From: Paenibacillus lignilyticus | Lineage (GTDB): Bacteria > Bacillota > Bacilli > Paenibacillales > Paenibacillaceae | Reading direction: 5' to 3' | DNA length: 64,000 nt | Assembly: GCF_017942085.1 (NCBI RefSeq) | Contig: NZ_JAGKSP010000007.1 | Location: 124,001-188,000, forward strand | In this document: positions 17,951 through 26,775 of the stretch, piece after piece | How positions within the stretch are numbered: position 1 is the stretch's first letter | Layout: every line of letters starts with the position of its first letter | Translations under genes and position numbers: made by a program | Notes under the pieces: model-generated | What the model was told of the DNA's origin: nothing | The model's database searches: none | What the model saw: the letters and a program-made list of their open reading frames with translations, nothing else

Positions 17951-18418
17951 ATGTCCGAACAATCGATTGAAGAACGGTTAAAGTCATTACAGATTGAACT
18001 GCCAACGGTTAGCGAGCCTGCTGCCAAATATGCCAATTGCATGATCGTGAACGGTCTCCTGTTTGTGTCAGGCAAAGGGCCGGCCGGCAACCCGAAGGGG
18101 AAGCTGGGCATTGATTATACGACAGAGGACGGTTACCGCTTTGCCAGGCTGGCGGGCCTGGAAGTGCTGGCCGTGCTGAAGGATACGCTGGGCTCGCTCG
18201 ACCGCGTGAAGCGGGCGGTGAAAATTCAAGGCTTCGTGAACGCGGGACCGGATTTCGAAGAGCATCACAAAGTGCTGAACGGCTACTCCGATTTGCTGTT
18301 TGAAGTGTTCGGCGAGAGCAAAGGTAACCACGCAAGGTCGGTGCTGGGGGCTGTTTCGCTACGAAATAACCTGCCTGTCGTTGTAGATTCGATCTTCGAG
18401 GTTGATGCAACAGCATGA
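17951..18418 (+). CDS. RidA/YjgF-family enamine/imine deaminase-like protein
   Basis: This 155-residue protein carries the family signature GLLFVSGKGP near residue 34 and has the length usual for the larger YjgF/L-PSP subgroup. RidA proteins hydrolyse reactive enamine/imine intermediates and usually form trimers. An in-frame start at 17876 lies inside the preceding gene; ATG 17951 follows GAGGAGG and is correct. The stop codon overlaps the start of the HAD gene (ATGA), so the pair is co-translated. Confidence 0.88.
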   Translation: MSEQSIEERLKSLQIELPTVSEPAAKYANCMIVNGLLFVSGKGPAGNPKGKLGIDYTTEDGYRFARLAGLEVLAVLKDTLGSLDRVKRAVKIQGFVNAGPDFEEHHKVLNGYSDLLFEVFGESKGNHARSVLGAVSLRNNLPVVVDSIFEVDATA

Positions 18419-19005
18419 GTAGATCCCAATTAGTGCTGGATGTCGGAGGCGTGCTGCTTTCGAATTTTACGCCTGAATTCTGGGAAGAGGTTGCGGGGAG
18501 GGCGAATGTTTCTTTCGATACGCTGCGGACTGCTTTCAAACGAGACCTTCGTGAAGATTTATGGACAGGCCGGGTCGATGAGCAAACGTTCTGGCGGTGG
18601 CTGGAGGAGCAGGATTTGGGGCTCGATACGCAGCTTGCACAAGTGGGCATGTCCAACCATCTGAAGCCTCTTCCTGCTTTTTATCGCATACCGGCGTGGA
18701 GTAGCTATGCGGATATTCATCTGCTCAGCAATCATCGACATGAGTGGATCGCGCCGTTGCTGGAGCCGATTCGCAGCCATCTTGCGAGTGTGACCATATC
18801 AAGCGAAGCGGGATGCTGCAAGCCGGATCTGTCTATTTATCGGCTGGTGAGCTCGCAAATCAAACAAGCTGCGGGGATCTTGTTCGTTGACGATGCGGAG
18901 CGCAACTTGAAGGCAGCACGGGAGCTGGAGTGGGAGACGCTCTTGGCGGATCGAGATGGCGTTTGGGTGGAGCAGGTGGAAGAGAGATTGCGGGACGCCG
19001 TATAA
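18415..19005 (+). CDS. HAD-superfamily hydrolase
   Basis: This 196-residue protein has HAD motif I as LDVGGVLLS near residue 8, where the second Asp of DxD is replaced by glycine, as in the D-x-GG-VL branch of HAD-IA phosphatases and dehalogenase-like proteins. Motif III/IV is ILFVDDAERN near 155. It would act on a small phosphorylated metabolite, but the substrate is not known. It overlaps the RidA stop by four bases and is the last gene of the run, closed by a terminator. Confidence 0.83.
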   Translation: MSRSQLVLDVGGVLLSNFTPEFWEEVAGRANVSFDTLRTAFKRDLREDLWTGRVDEQTFWRWLEEQDLGLDTQLAQVGMSNHLKPLPAFYRIPAWSSYADIHLLSNHRHEWIAPLLEPIRSHLASVTISSEAGCCKPDLSIYRLVSSQIKQAAGILFVDDAERNLKAARELEWETLLADRDGVWVEQVEERLRDAV

Positions 19006-19041
19006 CGATGGCTCGGTATTCCGGCATAAGGATAATTATGA

Positions 19042-19077
19042 AGCTGAGAGACGGAAGATGTGCTCTCGGCTTTTTTG
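19042..19077 (+). terminator. Rho-independent terminator after the HAD gene
   Basis: The arms AGCTGAGAG and CTCTCGGCT pair around a 12-base loop and are followed by TTTTTTG. Confidence 0.82.
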
Positions 19078-19130
19078 TTGCGGCCTCAGGCTGGGCTCAC
19101 GGCTCGGTGCCACCTCCATGCAAATTCCTC

Positions 19131-19158
19131 TTGAATATCCCATCGTTTATAGCATAAT
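19131..19158 (+). promoter_or_regulatory. Possible sigma-A promoter of the second sensor kinase
   Basis: The hexamers TTGAAT (19131-19136) and CATAAT (19153-19158) are separated by 16 bp and lie 48 bp before the kinase start. Confidence 0.45.
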
Positions 19159-19205
19159 AGAGGCAAACCCCACTAGCAGCTACTAACCGAATAGGAGACT
19201 CCTCT

Positions 19206-20936
19206 ATGAAATGGCTGACCTCGCATCTGCTAGATCCCATTCGCTCCAGGTTGTTTTACAAGATGCTGATCATCTACTCGCTGCTTACTTTAATTCCGTT
19301 AATTATCGTCAGCTCCACCTTCTACATCCGCTCCAGTCATCTCATCGAGAAGAAGGCCACCGAAGAAGCGCAGCAAGGACTGTCCGGCTCCGCCGAGAGG
19401 TTTGACGAAGTGCTTTATGCCGTTAAGAGCCAAATGCTGCCCATCAGCGAAAACGTACTCCTCCAAGCGATGTTCCGCAACGTCAAGAAAGGCCAGGTCA
19501 ACGCAAGCTTAAACGCATCCGTCTCGGAGCTGCTGCAGACGGAGCTGACAACGGCGAGGCTCAAGATCGGCGATTTTGTCGGCGACTTGTATGTCCTTGG
19601 CATCAATAACAAGGTGCTGTACAGCACCGATAACAAGAAGCGGCTGCTCTACGCGGAAGCATTCTGGGAGATGCCGTTCGAATTCGATCGTATGCCGGAA
19701 TGGGCTTTCTTTAACGACGATAAACGCATGGCCTGTGTGGTCAAGATTTTCGATGAAGGCCAGCGCCCCTCAGCCGATTCCGAGATCGGCCGTCTGATCA
19801 TTACGCTCGATGCCGCCAAGGTAAGGTCGTTATTCCTGGATTACGCCCCAGACACCTTTTATATTACGAACGCAGATAATCAGATCATGACCGCCTCCTT
19901 GCAAAATGAAATCGGGCATTTGCTCAACAGCCGTAAGCTTCAGAGTGAACTGGTCATCCAACAGAAATCGCGTTACTCCGAATTTCAATATGTCCTGCTC
20001 GCGAACCCCGGAACCGGCGGACTCGTGCAGAAGCAGGCGTTATTCTCCATTGGCGTCACGCTGGCAGCTTGGCTCGCGATTACGATCGTGACGTACGTCA
20101 TTCTGCGCAGAATCACGATCCCCATTCAGCGTTTAACGCGGTTAATGCGCGCAGCGGAGCGGGAGGAATACCAGCTCATCAGCGGCATCACCACAACGGA
20201 TGAAATCGCGATGCTCTGCAATGGCTTCAACAGCTTGGTGCAGCGAACAAGCCACCTAATTGAGACCAACTATAAGAACGAGCTGCTGGTCCGCGAAGCA
20301 GAGCTAAAGGCCATCCGCATGTACATTAATCCTCATTTCCTCTATAACACGATGGAATATATCAGCATCATGTCCCACTCGCCGGAGAAGGCGAAGCATA
20401 TCCCGCAGATGGTGCAGCATTTATCCGGGATTTTCCGATTTTCGATCACGCCCGGCAACCAGTTTGTCGAGCTGGGTACCGAGATGGAGTTTGTGCGCAA
20501 ATATCTCGAAATCCATCGTTACCGCTACGGAGAGCGTTTGACCTATATGATCGACCTGCCTGATATGTATCGCAAAATCGCCGTCCCTAAGCTTCTTCTC
20601 CAGCCGCTGGTAGAGAATGCCGTCGTTCACGGTATCGACCGCCTGCCCGAAGGAGGCTCCATCTCCATCACCGTGAAGGAAGAGCAATATGAGCTGGTCA
20701 TCGAGATCGAGAACAGCTCACTCGTTAGCGGAGGCCTTCTGGAGACGGCCGCCGGAAACGGCGACTCCTTGCAGAAACATCCGAAGGGATTGGGCACCGG
20801 CTTAGACAATGTGAATGCCAGACTGCGGCTTCACTACGGGAACACGTACGGAATCACCTTGCACCACCTTGAAGGGACAACATTGGCGAGGGTGCTGATG
20901 CCCATACAGATTTTGCAGGATAACGAGGAGGGCTGA
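19206..20936 (+). CDS. YesM-type sensor histidine kinase (second system)
   Basis: This 576-residue kinase has a transmembrane helix near residues 20-41, an extracellular sensor region, a second helix near 278-300 followed by a HAMP segment with IPIQRLTRLMRAAE, then the His_kinase domain with phospho-acceptor H377 in INPHFLYNTME, the N-box VENAVVHG and a C-terminal GLGTGLDNVNARL stretch of the ATPase domain. The next gene starts four bases after its stop and encodes the partner regulator. Compared with the system at 6.6 kb the order is reversed (kinase first). Confidence 0.92.
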   Translation: MKWLTSHLLDPIRSRLFYKMLIIYSLLTLIPLIIVSSTFYIRSSHLIEKKATEEAQQGLSGSAERFDEVLYAVKSQMLPISENVLLQAMFRNVKKGQVNASLNASVSELLQTELTTARLKIGDFVGDLYVLGINNKVLYSTDNKKRLLYAEAFWEMPFEFDRMPEWAFFNDDKRMACVVKIFDEGQRPSADSEIGRLIITLDAAKVRSLFLDYAPDTFYITNADNQIMTASLQNEIGHLLNSRKLQSELVIQQKSRYSEFQYVLLANPGTGGLVQKQALFSIGVTLAAWLAITIVTYVILRRITIPIQRLTRLMRAAEREEYQLISGITTTDEIAMLCNGFNSLVQRTSHLIETNYKNELLVREAELKAIRMYINPHFLYNTMEYISIMSHSPEKAKHIPQMVQHLSGIFRFSITPGNQFVELGTEMEFVRKYLEIHRYRYGERLTYMIDLPDMYRKIAVPKLLLQPLVENAVVHGIDRLPEGGSISITVKEEQYELVIEIENSSLVSGGLLETAAGNGDSLQKHPKGLGTGLDNVNARLRLHYGNTYGITLHHLEGTTLARVLMPIQILQDNEEG

Positions 20937-20940
20937 GCAC

Positions 20941-22509
20941 ATGCGGATTATGATTGTGGATGATGAACGCGAGATTCGCGAGTTTCTGGCCGGTATGGAA
21001 GGCTGGGCTGCGATTGGCTGCGAGGTGGCGTGGTCGGCGGCTAACGGAGAAGAAGCGCTCGGCATGCTGAACGCTTGCACCTCGCTTCCGGACGTCATTA
21101 TTACCGATATTCGGATGCCCGTTATGGATGGCATTACGTTCGCGGAGCATGTGCGCAGGCGGTATGCCGACATGCCGATTATATTTCTGACGGCCTATCA
21201 TGAGTTCGACTATGCCCGGCAAGCGGTGAAGCTGGGCGTTTCGGATTTCATGACGAAACCGTTCCTGCCGGAGGAGCTGATCCGCACGGTCGAATCGCTG
21301 CGTGAGCATGAGCCGATGCTGGCGGGCTGGCGTGAGCATGATCAGTTCTTCGAGCTGCTGGCAGATGAACAGCATTCAGCAGCCTATAAGCAGCAGTGGC
21401 TGCAAGGAAGCGGCTTGCAGGACGGCGAGTTCATCCTGCTGTATGCAGAGCTTGATGCGCCGCGCAACTCGGATAACGAGCATTTTCCGTTTGCGGCGGC
21501 ACATCTGCGCGGACAAATCGAAACGGCTGCCGGGGGCGTCGGCCTGCAGGGCTGGACGGCGTCATCGGCAAGCGGGATCTACTTGTTCGTGCCGCTAAGG
21601 CAGCAAACCGGACTTACCGCCGGCCGCGAGCAATTGATGGCCTTCGCCAAGGAGATCACATCGGTTAGCGCTTCTCGCGCCATGTCGTTGTCGGTCGGCA
21701 TCAGCCAGATCTTCCCGACCTTCTGCCGGCTGCCCGAGGCGCTGCGCCAAGTGAAGAAATGCATGGAGTACCGCATGCTGCTCGGCAAGAACTCCGTCAT
21801 TGCCTACGATGCGATGGAATCGTTCCTGACGGAGAAAGAGAAGGAAACCGGCGCATCGCTTAGTCTGATTGCGGATGCGCTGCGAAGCAACGATCCCGAG
21901 AAGATTCGCGCACTGCTGAAGGACTCTTATCGCAGCATGCTCTCCGTCGGAGCAAGCAAGAAGGACATGCAGCATTATGCGCTTCATCTCATTGAGAAAG
22001 CAGAGGCGGCGCTTGCGGATCTCGGCATTCGTCCTTCGCACGGCATGTCCGTCGACATTCGCGAGAAGCTGATCAAAGCCGTGCTGCTGACTGACATCAT
22101 GAAGGAGCTGGAGCGTCAGCTCATTGCCTATCAAGTCTTCATGCAGCAGGAGTTGCAGGATTCACCGCTGAAGGTGATCTCGGACGTGAAGCAGATTATC
22201 CGCGAACGGTTCGCGGAGGAGCTGACGCTGCAGGCTGTGGCGAATAAGCTGAACGTCAACTACTCGTACTTGAGCCGGCTGATCAAGAAGGAAACCGGCC
22301 ATAATTTTACCGATATGCTGTGGGATTACCGGATCGAGGCGGCCAAGACGAAGCTGCTTCGCGAGGATCTCAAAACCTATGAGGTTGCCTATGCGGTCGG
22401 CTTTAAGGACACGGCCCATTTCAGCTTCATGTTCAAGAAGAAGGTTGGTCTCTCTCCGAGTGCCTATCGCGCGCATGTAAGGGGCGGGCAAGGACTCGCG
22501 GAGGAATAA
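20941..22509 (+). CDS. YesN-type response regulator (second system)
   Basis: This 522-residue regulator has a receiver domain with phospho-acceptor D56 (TDIRMP) and the conserved lysine in MTKPF, and a C-terminal AraC double helix-turn-helix (about 415-515) with the typical VGFKDTAHFSFMFKKKVGLSP segment broken over the second unit. GAGGAGGG precedes its ATG. It pairs with the kinase just upstream and probably activates the ABC genes that start 107 bp downstream. Confidence 0.92.
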   Translation: MRIMIVDDEREIREFLAGMEGWAAIGCEVAWSAANGEEALGMLNACTSLPDVIITDIRMPVMDGITFAEHVRRRYADMPIIFLTAYHEFDYARQAVKLGVSDFMTKPFLPEELIRTVESLREHEPMLAGWREHDQFFELLADEQHSAAYKQQWLQGSGLQDGEFILLYAELDAPRNSDNEHFPFAAAHLRGQIETAAGGVGLQGWTASSASGIYLFVPLRQQTGLTAGREQLMAFAKEITSVSASRAMSLSVGISQIFPTFCRLPEALRQVKKCMEYRMLLGKNSVIAYDAMESFLTEKEKETGASLSLIADALRSNDPEKIRALLKDSYRSMLSVGASKKDMQHYALHLIEKAEAALADLGIRPSHGMSVDIREKLIKAVLLTDIMKELERQLIAYQVFMQQELQDSPLKVISDVKQIIRERFAEELTLQAVANKLNVNYSYLSRLIKKETGHNFTDMLWDYRIEAAKTKLLREDLKTYEVAYAVGFKDTAHFSFMFKKKVGLSPSAYRAHVRGGQGLAEE

Positions 22510-22561
22510 GAAAGCAATTCCAGCATAGAAACGGTAAAATGCAGCTATCCTCTCCCTATCA

Positions 22562-22575
22562 TGAAAGCGCTACAC
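22562..22575 (+). promoter_or_regulatory. Weak cre-like site upstream of the sugar-binding protein
   Basis: TGAAAGCGCT matches the left half and centre of the cre consensus, but the right three positions do not fit. It is 42 bp before the lipoprotein start, where catabolite repression would be effective. Treat it as suggestive. Confidence 0.3.
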
Positions 22576-22616
22576 TTAACTTGTGAGATATTAAGAGAGA
22601 AGAGGGTGTTGTGGCA

Positions 22617-24035
22617 ATGAAGCTCAAAGGACTATCAGCGCTGGCGGGGGTTCTGCTGCTGACAACGGTTATGTCAGCTTGCGGAAATTCAAACAACAAC
22701 GAGGGCAGTACAGCGACGAACAACAGCAGTACAACAACCGATACCACTACGAATACGGCTGCTACGAATGATACGAGTACCAATGAAGCGGCTACTAACG
22801 AACCGGCTGCACCTGCTGCCAATGACAAGGAGTTCACGATCCGCGTCGGCGCTTGGTTCCTTGATGATCGCCCGCACATGGTGGCTTTCAAGAAAGCCGT
22901 TGAAGAAGGTTATGCGAAGCTGTATCCGAAAGCGACGATCCAATGGGATGTCGTACTCGGCGCTACTTATTTCGATAAGCTGAAAGCGCAATTCGCTTCG
23001 GGCTCCGCACCGGATGTCGTGTTCTACCAAGGGGTAGATTTTGCAAAATCCGGCAACCTGCTCGATCTCTCCGCAGAGCCATGGGTTCCGCGTCTGAACG
23101 ACGGCGGTCAGAAGGATTTCCAAACCCACGCGGACGGCAAAACATTCGGCGTACCAATGGGTCTATCCATCGGCGGCGGCGTTTGGTATAACAAGAAAAT
23201 TTTCTCCGACCTTAGCATTACTCCTCCGAAAACAACGCAAGAGCTGTTCGACGCCGCCGAGAAAATCAAAGGCGCCGGCAAAACGCCGATTACGCTCGGC
23301 TTCAAGGATCAGTGGACGGCGCAGCTCTTCTTCACGAACTGGATGAGCTCCTACCAACTGAGCGATCCGACGCTCGGCAAGAAAATTTACAACGGCGAAG
23401 TGAAAATCAACGAGGATCCGACGATTCAGAAGGTGTATTCCAACTTCGAAACGATGAAATCCAAAGGCTACTTTAACAAAAACGCGATCAGCATCGACTG
23501 GCCGCAATCCGGTCAAATGTTCGCTTCCGGCGAAGCTGCCATGATCGTTCAAGGTCCTTGGATGCCCGGTGCCAACGCGGATAACATCTCCAAAGGCGGC
23601 TTCGAACCGTTCGATATCGGCTACTTCCCGCTCGCGAACGACGAAGGCAAAGTGGCAATGGGCCTCGGCAGCAACGAAGCGCTCGGTATCAATGCGAAGA
23701 CCGAACTGCTGCAGGAATCCAAAGATTTGATCAACCTCATGACGACGCAAGACATTATCAGCCCGTTCATGAAAGGTGACGGCGCACTTACTTCCTTCAC
23801 CGATGTAACGGTTAAATACGACGATCCGGCTATGGATGCCGTTCAAGAAGCGGTTGCGAACAGCACGGTCGTTACTTCGAACATCACCAGCTACATCCCG
23901 GCGAGCGCGACTACGAACATGCTTGATCTGCTCACTAAGGTTGTATCCGGTATCAAATTTAACCCGGATGATCTGAAAGCCGCACAAAGCAGCTTCGAGA
24001 AAGACAAAGCGACTGTAACTCCGCCTGCAGAATAA
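22617..24035 (+). CDS. Carbohydrate-binding lipoprotein of an ABC importer
   Basis: This 472-residue lipoprotein has a signal sequence with lipobox MSAC near residue 22 and a Thr/Asn-rich linker (about 25-65), then a MalE/type-1 solute-binding domain with an FASGEAAMIVQGPW motif near residue 300, which is characteristic of the sugar-binding family 1 proteins. An in-frame GTG lies at 22611; spacing to the GAGG site is five bases for the GTG and 11 for the ATG, so the start is open by two codons. It serves the two permeases downstream, with a hairpin between that probably lowers permease expression. Confidence 0.92.
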   Translation: MKLKGLSALAGVLLLTTVMSACGNSNNNEGSTATNNSSTTTDTTTNTAATNDTSTNEAATNEPAAPAANDKEFTIRVGAWFLDDRPHMVAFKKAVEEGYAKLYPKATIQWDVVLGATYFDKLKAQFASGSAPDVVFYQGVDFAKSGNLLDLSAEPWVPRLNDGGQKDFQTHADGKTFGVPMGLSIGGGVWYNKKIFSDLSITPPKTTQELFDAAEKIKGAGKTPITLGFKDQWTAQLFFTNWMSSYQLSDPTLGKKIYNGEVKINEDPTIQKVYSNFETMKSKGYFNKNAISIDWPQSGQMFASGEAAMIVQGPWMPGANADNISKGGFEPFDIGYFPLANDEGKVAMGLGSNEALGINAKTELLQESKDLINLMTTQDIISPFMKGDGALTSFTDVTVKYDDPAMDAVQEAVANSTVVTSNITSYIPASATTNMLDLLTKVVSGIKFNPDDLKAAQSSFEKDKATVTPPAE

Positions 24036-24080
24036 GCACGGAGTCCTTCTAACCACGCAGCAGCATCCACAGTACGATGA

Positions 24081-24111
24081 ACACGTTCAGCCGCAAGGCT
24101 GAACGTGTTTT
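24081..24111 (+). terminator. Attenuating hairpin between binding protein and permeases
   Basis: A 12-bp perfect stem ACACGTTCAGCC with a GCAA tetraloop is followed by GTTTTA. It sits between the lipoprotein and the first permease, the usual place for a partial terminator that gives more binding protein than permease. Confidence 0.85.
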
Positions 24112-24141
24112 ACAAAGTCCAACCTGAGTAGGTGAAGCCTA

Positions 24142-25020
24142 ATGAGTTTGAATCGCAAGCAATACTGGATCGCCTGCTTGTTTCTGGTGCCGGCGCTTGC
24201 CATCTTCGGCATGTTTTTCTATTATCCGTTCCTGCAGAGCATCTACTATTCCTTCACCGAGTGGAACGGGATTAAAGCGCCGCGTTATATCGGACTCGAC
24301 AACTACAAGTATTTGTTTCAGGATGTGCAAATGCTTGATGGCATGATGAATACGCTCAAAATGGTTCTGTTTGGCCTAGTCGTACAAAACCCGCTGGCTC
24401 TGTTGCTGGCCGTATTGCTCAATCGGAAATTTCGGACACGCGGCTTTCTGCGTACCTCTTTCTATTTACCGGTCATTATCAGCCTTGTTGTTACCTCGGT
24501 TGTATGGGGCGAGCTGCTGAAGTATGACGGCTTTATCAACGGCATTCTGCAGCCCATCATTGGCGAGGCGAATGTGCAGGACTGGCTTGGCACGGTGTAT
24601 ACGTCATTCCCGACGATTATTCTGCTGACGCAGTGGCAGGCCATTGGGTATTGCGCGTTGATTTATCTCGCCGGCCTTCAGGCGATACCGGCAGATATTT
24701 ACGAGGCTGCGGATATGGAAGGCGCGAAAGGGTTTGCCTTGTTCCGCATGATAACCTTCCCAATGCTGATGCCGTCCGTGACGATCGTGTTGTTTCTGAC
24801 CATCGTAGGCGCGCTTCGCCTGTTCGATCTGCCTTTCTTGCTGACGAATGGCGGGCCGGGCTCGTCTTCATACACGCTGTTTCTGGCTGTCTATAATGCG
24901 GCCTTCAAGAATCAGAGCTACGGGTATGCGACGGCTGCGGGCATTGTGCTGGCAGTCTTCATTATCATCGTAACCGTCATTCAGCTCAGCATCACGCGGC
25001 GCAGGGAGGTTGAGCTATAG
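24142..25020 (+). CDS. Sugar ABC transporter permease, MalF/UgpA-like
   Basis: This 292-residue permease has about six transmembrane helices starting at residue 10, and an EAA-loop segment YEAADMEGAKGFALF near 190. It belongs to the MalF-type group of the CUT1 family. The start follows an AGGTGA site. It overlaps closely with the next permease, whose start is two bases after its stop, so the two are co-translated. Confidence 0.92.
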   Translation: MSLNRKQYWIACLFLVPALAIFGMFFYYPFLQSIYYSFTEWNGIKAPRYIGLDNYKYLFQDVQMLDGMMNTLKMVLFGLVVQNPLALLLAVLLNRKFRTRGFLRTSFYLPVIISLVVTSVVWGELLKYDGFINGILQPIIGEANVQDWLGTVYTSFPTIILLTQWQAIGYCALIYLAGLQAIPADIYEAADMEGAKGFALFRMITFPMLMPSVTIVLFLTIVGALRLFDLPFLLTNGGPGSSSYTLFLAVYNAAFKNQSYGYATAAGIVLAVFIIIVTVIQLSITRRREVEL

Positions 25021-25021
25021 C

Positions 25022-25849
25022 ATGGGACTGAATAAGAGGCCCTCGATTGTGCTTGAGGTACTGTTGTTTATAGCTGCTTTATGCTTCTTGTTCCCGGTCT
25101 TCTTCCTGGTGGAGATGAGCTTCAAGGAGCCGCGTTATTTCTTCAAACCCTATGAGCTGCCTCATAGCTTATATCTGGACTATTACAAATCGGCCTTCAC
25201 CGATATGGCGTTCTTCCGCGGGTTATCCAACACGCTGCTGGTTACGGCAGGTGCGCTTGGGCTCACCATTCTGGTAGCCTCGATGGCGGGTTATGTGCTG
25301 TCGCGCAGGCCGGAGAAGCTGTTTCGCTTCGCCTACCTGTTCTTCCTCTCCGGGATGGTTATTCCGACGATGGGCTCGCTCATTCCGCTCTTTACGATGG
25401 CGGTCGATATTCATCTGATGAATACACATACGCTGCTCGTGCTTATCTATACGGCGGGATTCATCCCGTTCGCGTCGTTTCTGTATGCGGCGTTTACGAA
25501 GTCGATTCCGAGGGAACTGGAGGAGTCGGCGAGCTTAGACGGCTGCGGGCCGTTTCGGCTGTATTGGCGGATTATTTTCCCGCTGCTGCTGCCGGCCACG
25601 GGTACGTTTATCGTGACGAATGTGTACGGGGTATGGAATGATTTTCTGACCCCGCTCATCTTTCTCAACCAGCCGGAAAAAATGACCCTCATGCCGCAAA
25701 TCGTCCAGTTCATGTTCAACAAACAATCCGTCAACTACGGCCCCGTGTTCGCCGTCAGCGTACTGGCGGTGCTGCCGCTCGTCGTGCTGTTCGCGTTCAC
25801 GCAGAAGTACATGCTCCGCGGCTTAACCGCGGGAGCGGTGAAAGGGTAG
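25022..25849 (+). CDS. Sugar ABC transporter permease, MalG/UgpE-like
   Basis: This 275-residue permease has the EAA-type segment ELEESASLDGCGPFRL near residue 165 and ends in LRGLTAGAVKG, the hallmark C terminus of the MalG group. A TTG at 25010 touches the GGGAGG site directly, so the ATG at 25022, 12 bases downstream, is more likely to be used. No ATPase gene follows; a shared MsmX-type ATPase is the usual solution. Downstream begins a 926-bp repeat-rich gap. Confidence 0.9.
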   Translation: MGLNKRPSIVLEVLLFIAALCFLFPVFFLVEMSFKEPRYFFKPYELPHSLYLDYYKSAFTDMAFFRGLSNTLLVTAGALGLTILVASMAGYVLSRRPEKLFRFAYLFFLSGMVIPTMGSLIPLFTMAVDIHLMNTHTLLVLIYTAGFIPFASFLYAAFTKSIPRELEESASLDGCGPFRLYWRIIFPLLLPATGTFIVTNVYGVWNDFLTPLIFLNQPEKMTLMPQIVQFMFNKQSVNYGPVFAVSVLAVLPLVVLFAFTQKYMLRGLTAGAVKG

Positions 25850-25869
25850 GGCAGCTTGTCGCGGTGGAG

Positions 25870-25995
25870 CGGGAAGTCGCTGGCCGCGGGGAGATTGCGC
25901 TAACCGCGGGGGAATGCCGCCGGCCGATGGGGGATCGGGATCGCTAACCGCGAGTAAAGCCGCCGAGTGAGGGGATTGGCTAGCCGCGAGGCGCG
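25870..25995. repeat. GC-rich GCTAACCGCGG short repeats
   Basis: Variants of GCTAACCGCGG occur near 25879, 25899, 25919, 25943 and 25979, at about 20-36 bp intervals. No gene is apparent. The block lies directly after the permease operon. Confidence 0.55.
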
Positions 25996-26072
25996 AGGAA
26001 GGCTGTTCGCCGCTAGCGGGAAAAGCCCCCAATGTGGAGAACGCCGCCGCTAATCGCATGAAGCGGCGATGA

Positions 26073-26245
26073 GTTGCTCAGGGAGCAACACATTGGTGGA
26101 ATAGTGGCTATTTAGGTGGAAAAGTAGCTCTGGGAGCAACTCATCGATGGAAAAGTAGCAGATTTGGATGTAAGAGAGGTAACAGTTACCTCTCTTTAAT
26201 GGGAAACCGGCGAAAAGAGATCAAGAGAGGTACTAGTTACCTCTC
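26073..26245. repeat. Four phased hairpins, 51 bp apart
   Basis: Four inverted repeats follow each other: GTTGCTC/GGAGCAAC (26073-26089), GTAGCTC/GGAGCAAC (26124-26140), AGAGAGGTAAC/GTTACCTCTCT (26173-26195) and a close variant (26224-26245). Their centres are near 26081, 26132, 26184 and 26235, so every interval is about 51 bp even though two different sequences are involved. Confidence 0.75.
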
Positions 26246-26264
26246 ATTGGCGGGCAATGTGCAA

Positions 26265-26700
26265 GAAGTGCACCGATAGATCTACTTTAGCGAAAGTGAG
26301 CCCAATTCGGAGCAAGAAGCTCACAAGGAGATCTACATTAGCAAGAAAGAGCTCAATTCGGAGCAAGAAGCACACCGGGAGATCTACTTTAGCGAAAGTG
26401 AGCTCAATTCGGAGAAAGAAGCTCACGAGGAGATCTACATTAGCAAGAAAGAGCTCAATTCAGAGCAGGAAGTGCACCGGGAGATCTACTTTAGCGAAAG
26501 TGAGCCCAATTCGGAGCAAGAAGCTCACAAGGAGATCTACATTAGCAAGAAAGAGCTCAATTCGGAGCAAGAAGCACACCGGGAGATCTACTTTAGCGAA
26601 AGTGAGCCCAATTCGGAGCAAGAAGCTCACAAGGAGATCTACATTAGCAAGGAAGAGCTCAATTCGGAGCAGGAAGTGCACCGGGAGATCTACTTTAGCG
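26265..26700. repeat. 51-bp tandem repeat array (8.5 units, two alternating types)
   Basis: GATCTAC recurs at 26279, 26330, 26381, 26432, 26483, 26534, 26585, 26636 and 26687, an exact period of 51 bp. Type A units continue TTTAGCGAAAGTGAGCC and type B units ATTAGCAAGAAAGAGCTC; they alternate strictly. As 51 is a multiple of three, several frames on both strands stay open through the array (for instance a basic 170-residue frame 26257-26769 with RSTLAKVS units, and a frame with EAHREIYFSESEPNSEQ units). None has a convincing ribosome site, so these are treated as repeat-derived. Confidence 0.9.
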
Positions 26701-26775
26701 GACCAGCGGAGAAGTTACTTAGAAGAGGCGTACCGCGCGCGCGACAAGTATATACGCAGGAGGCGATGATCAGTT

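Noticed and set aside
26257..26769. Basic 170-residue protein with 17-residue repeats
   Set aside because: Several other frames on both strands are open through the same array because the unit length is a multiple of three; no convincing ribosome site precedes it. It is kept only as a hypothesis in the findings.
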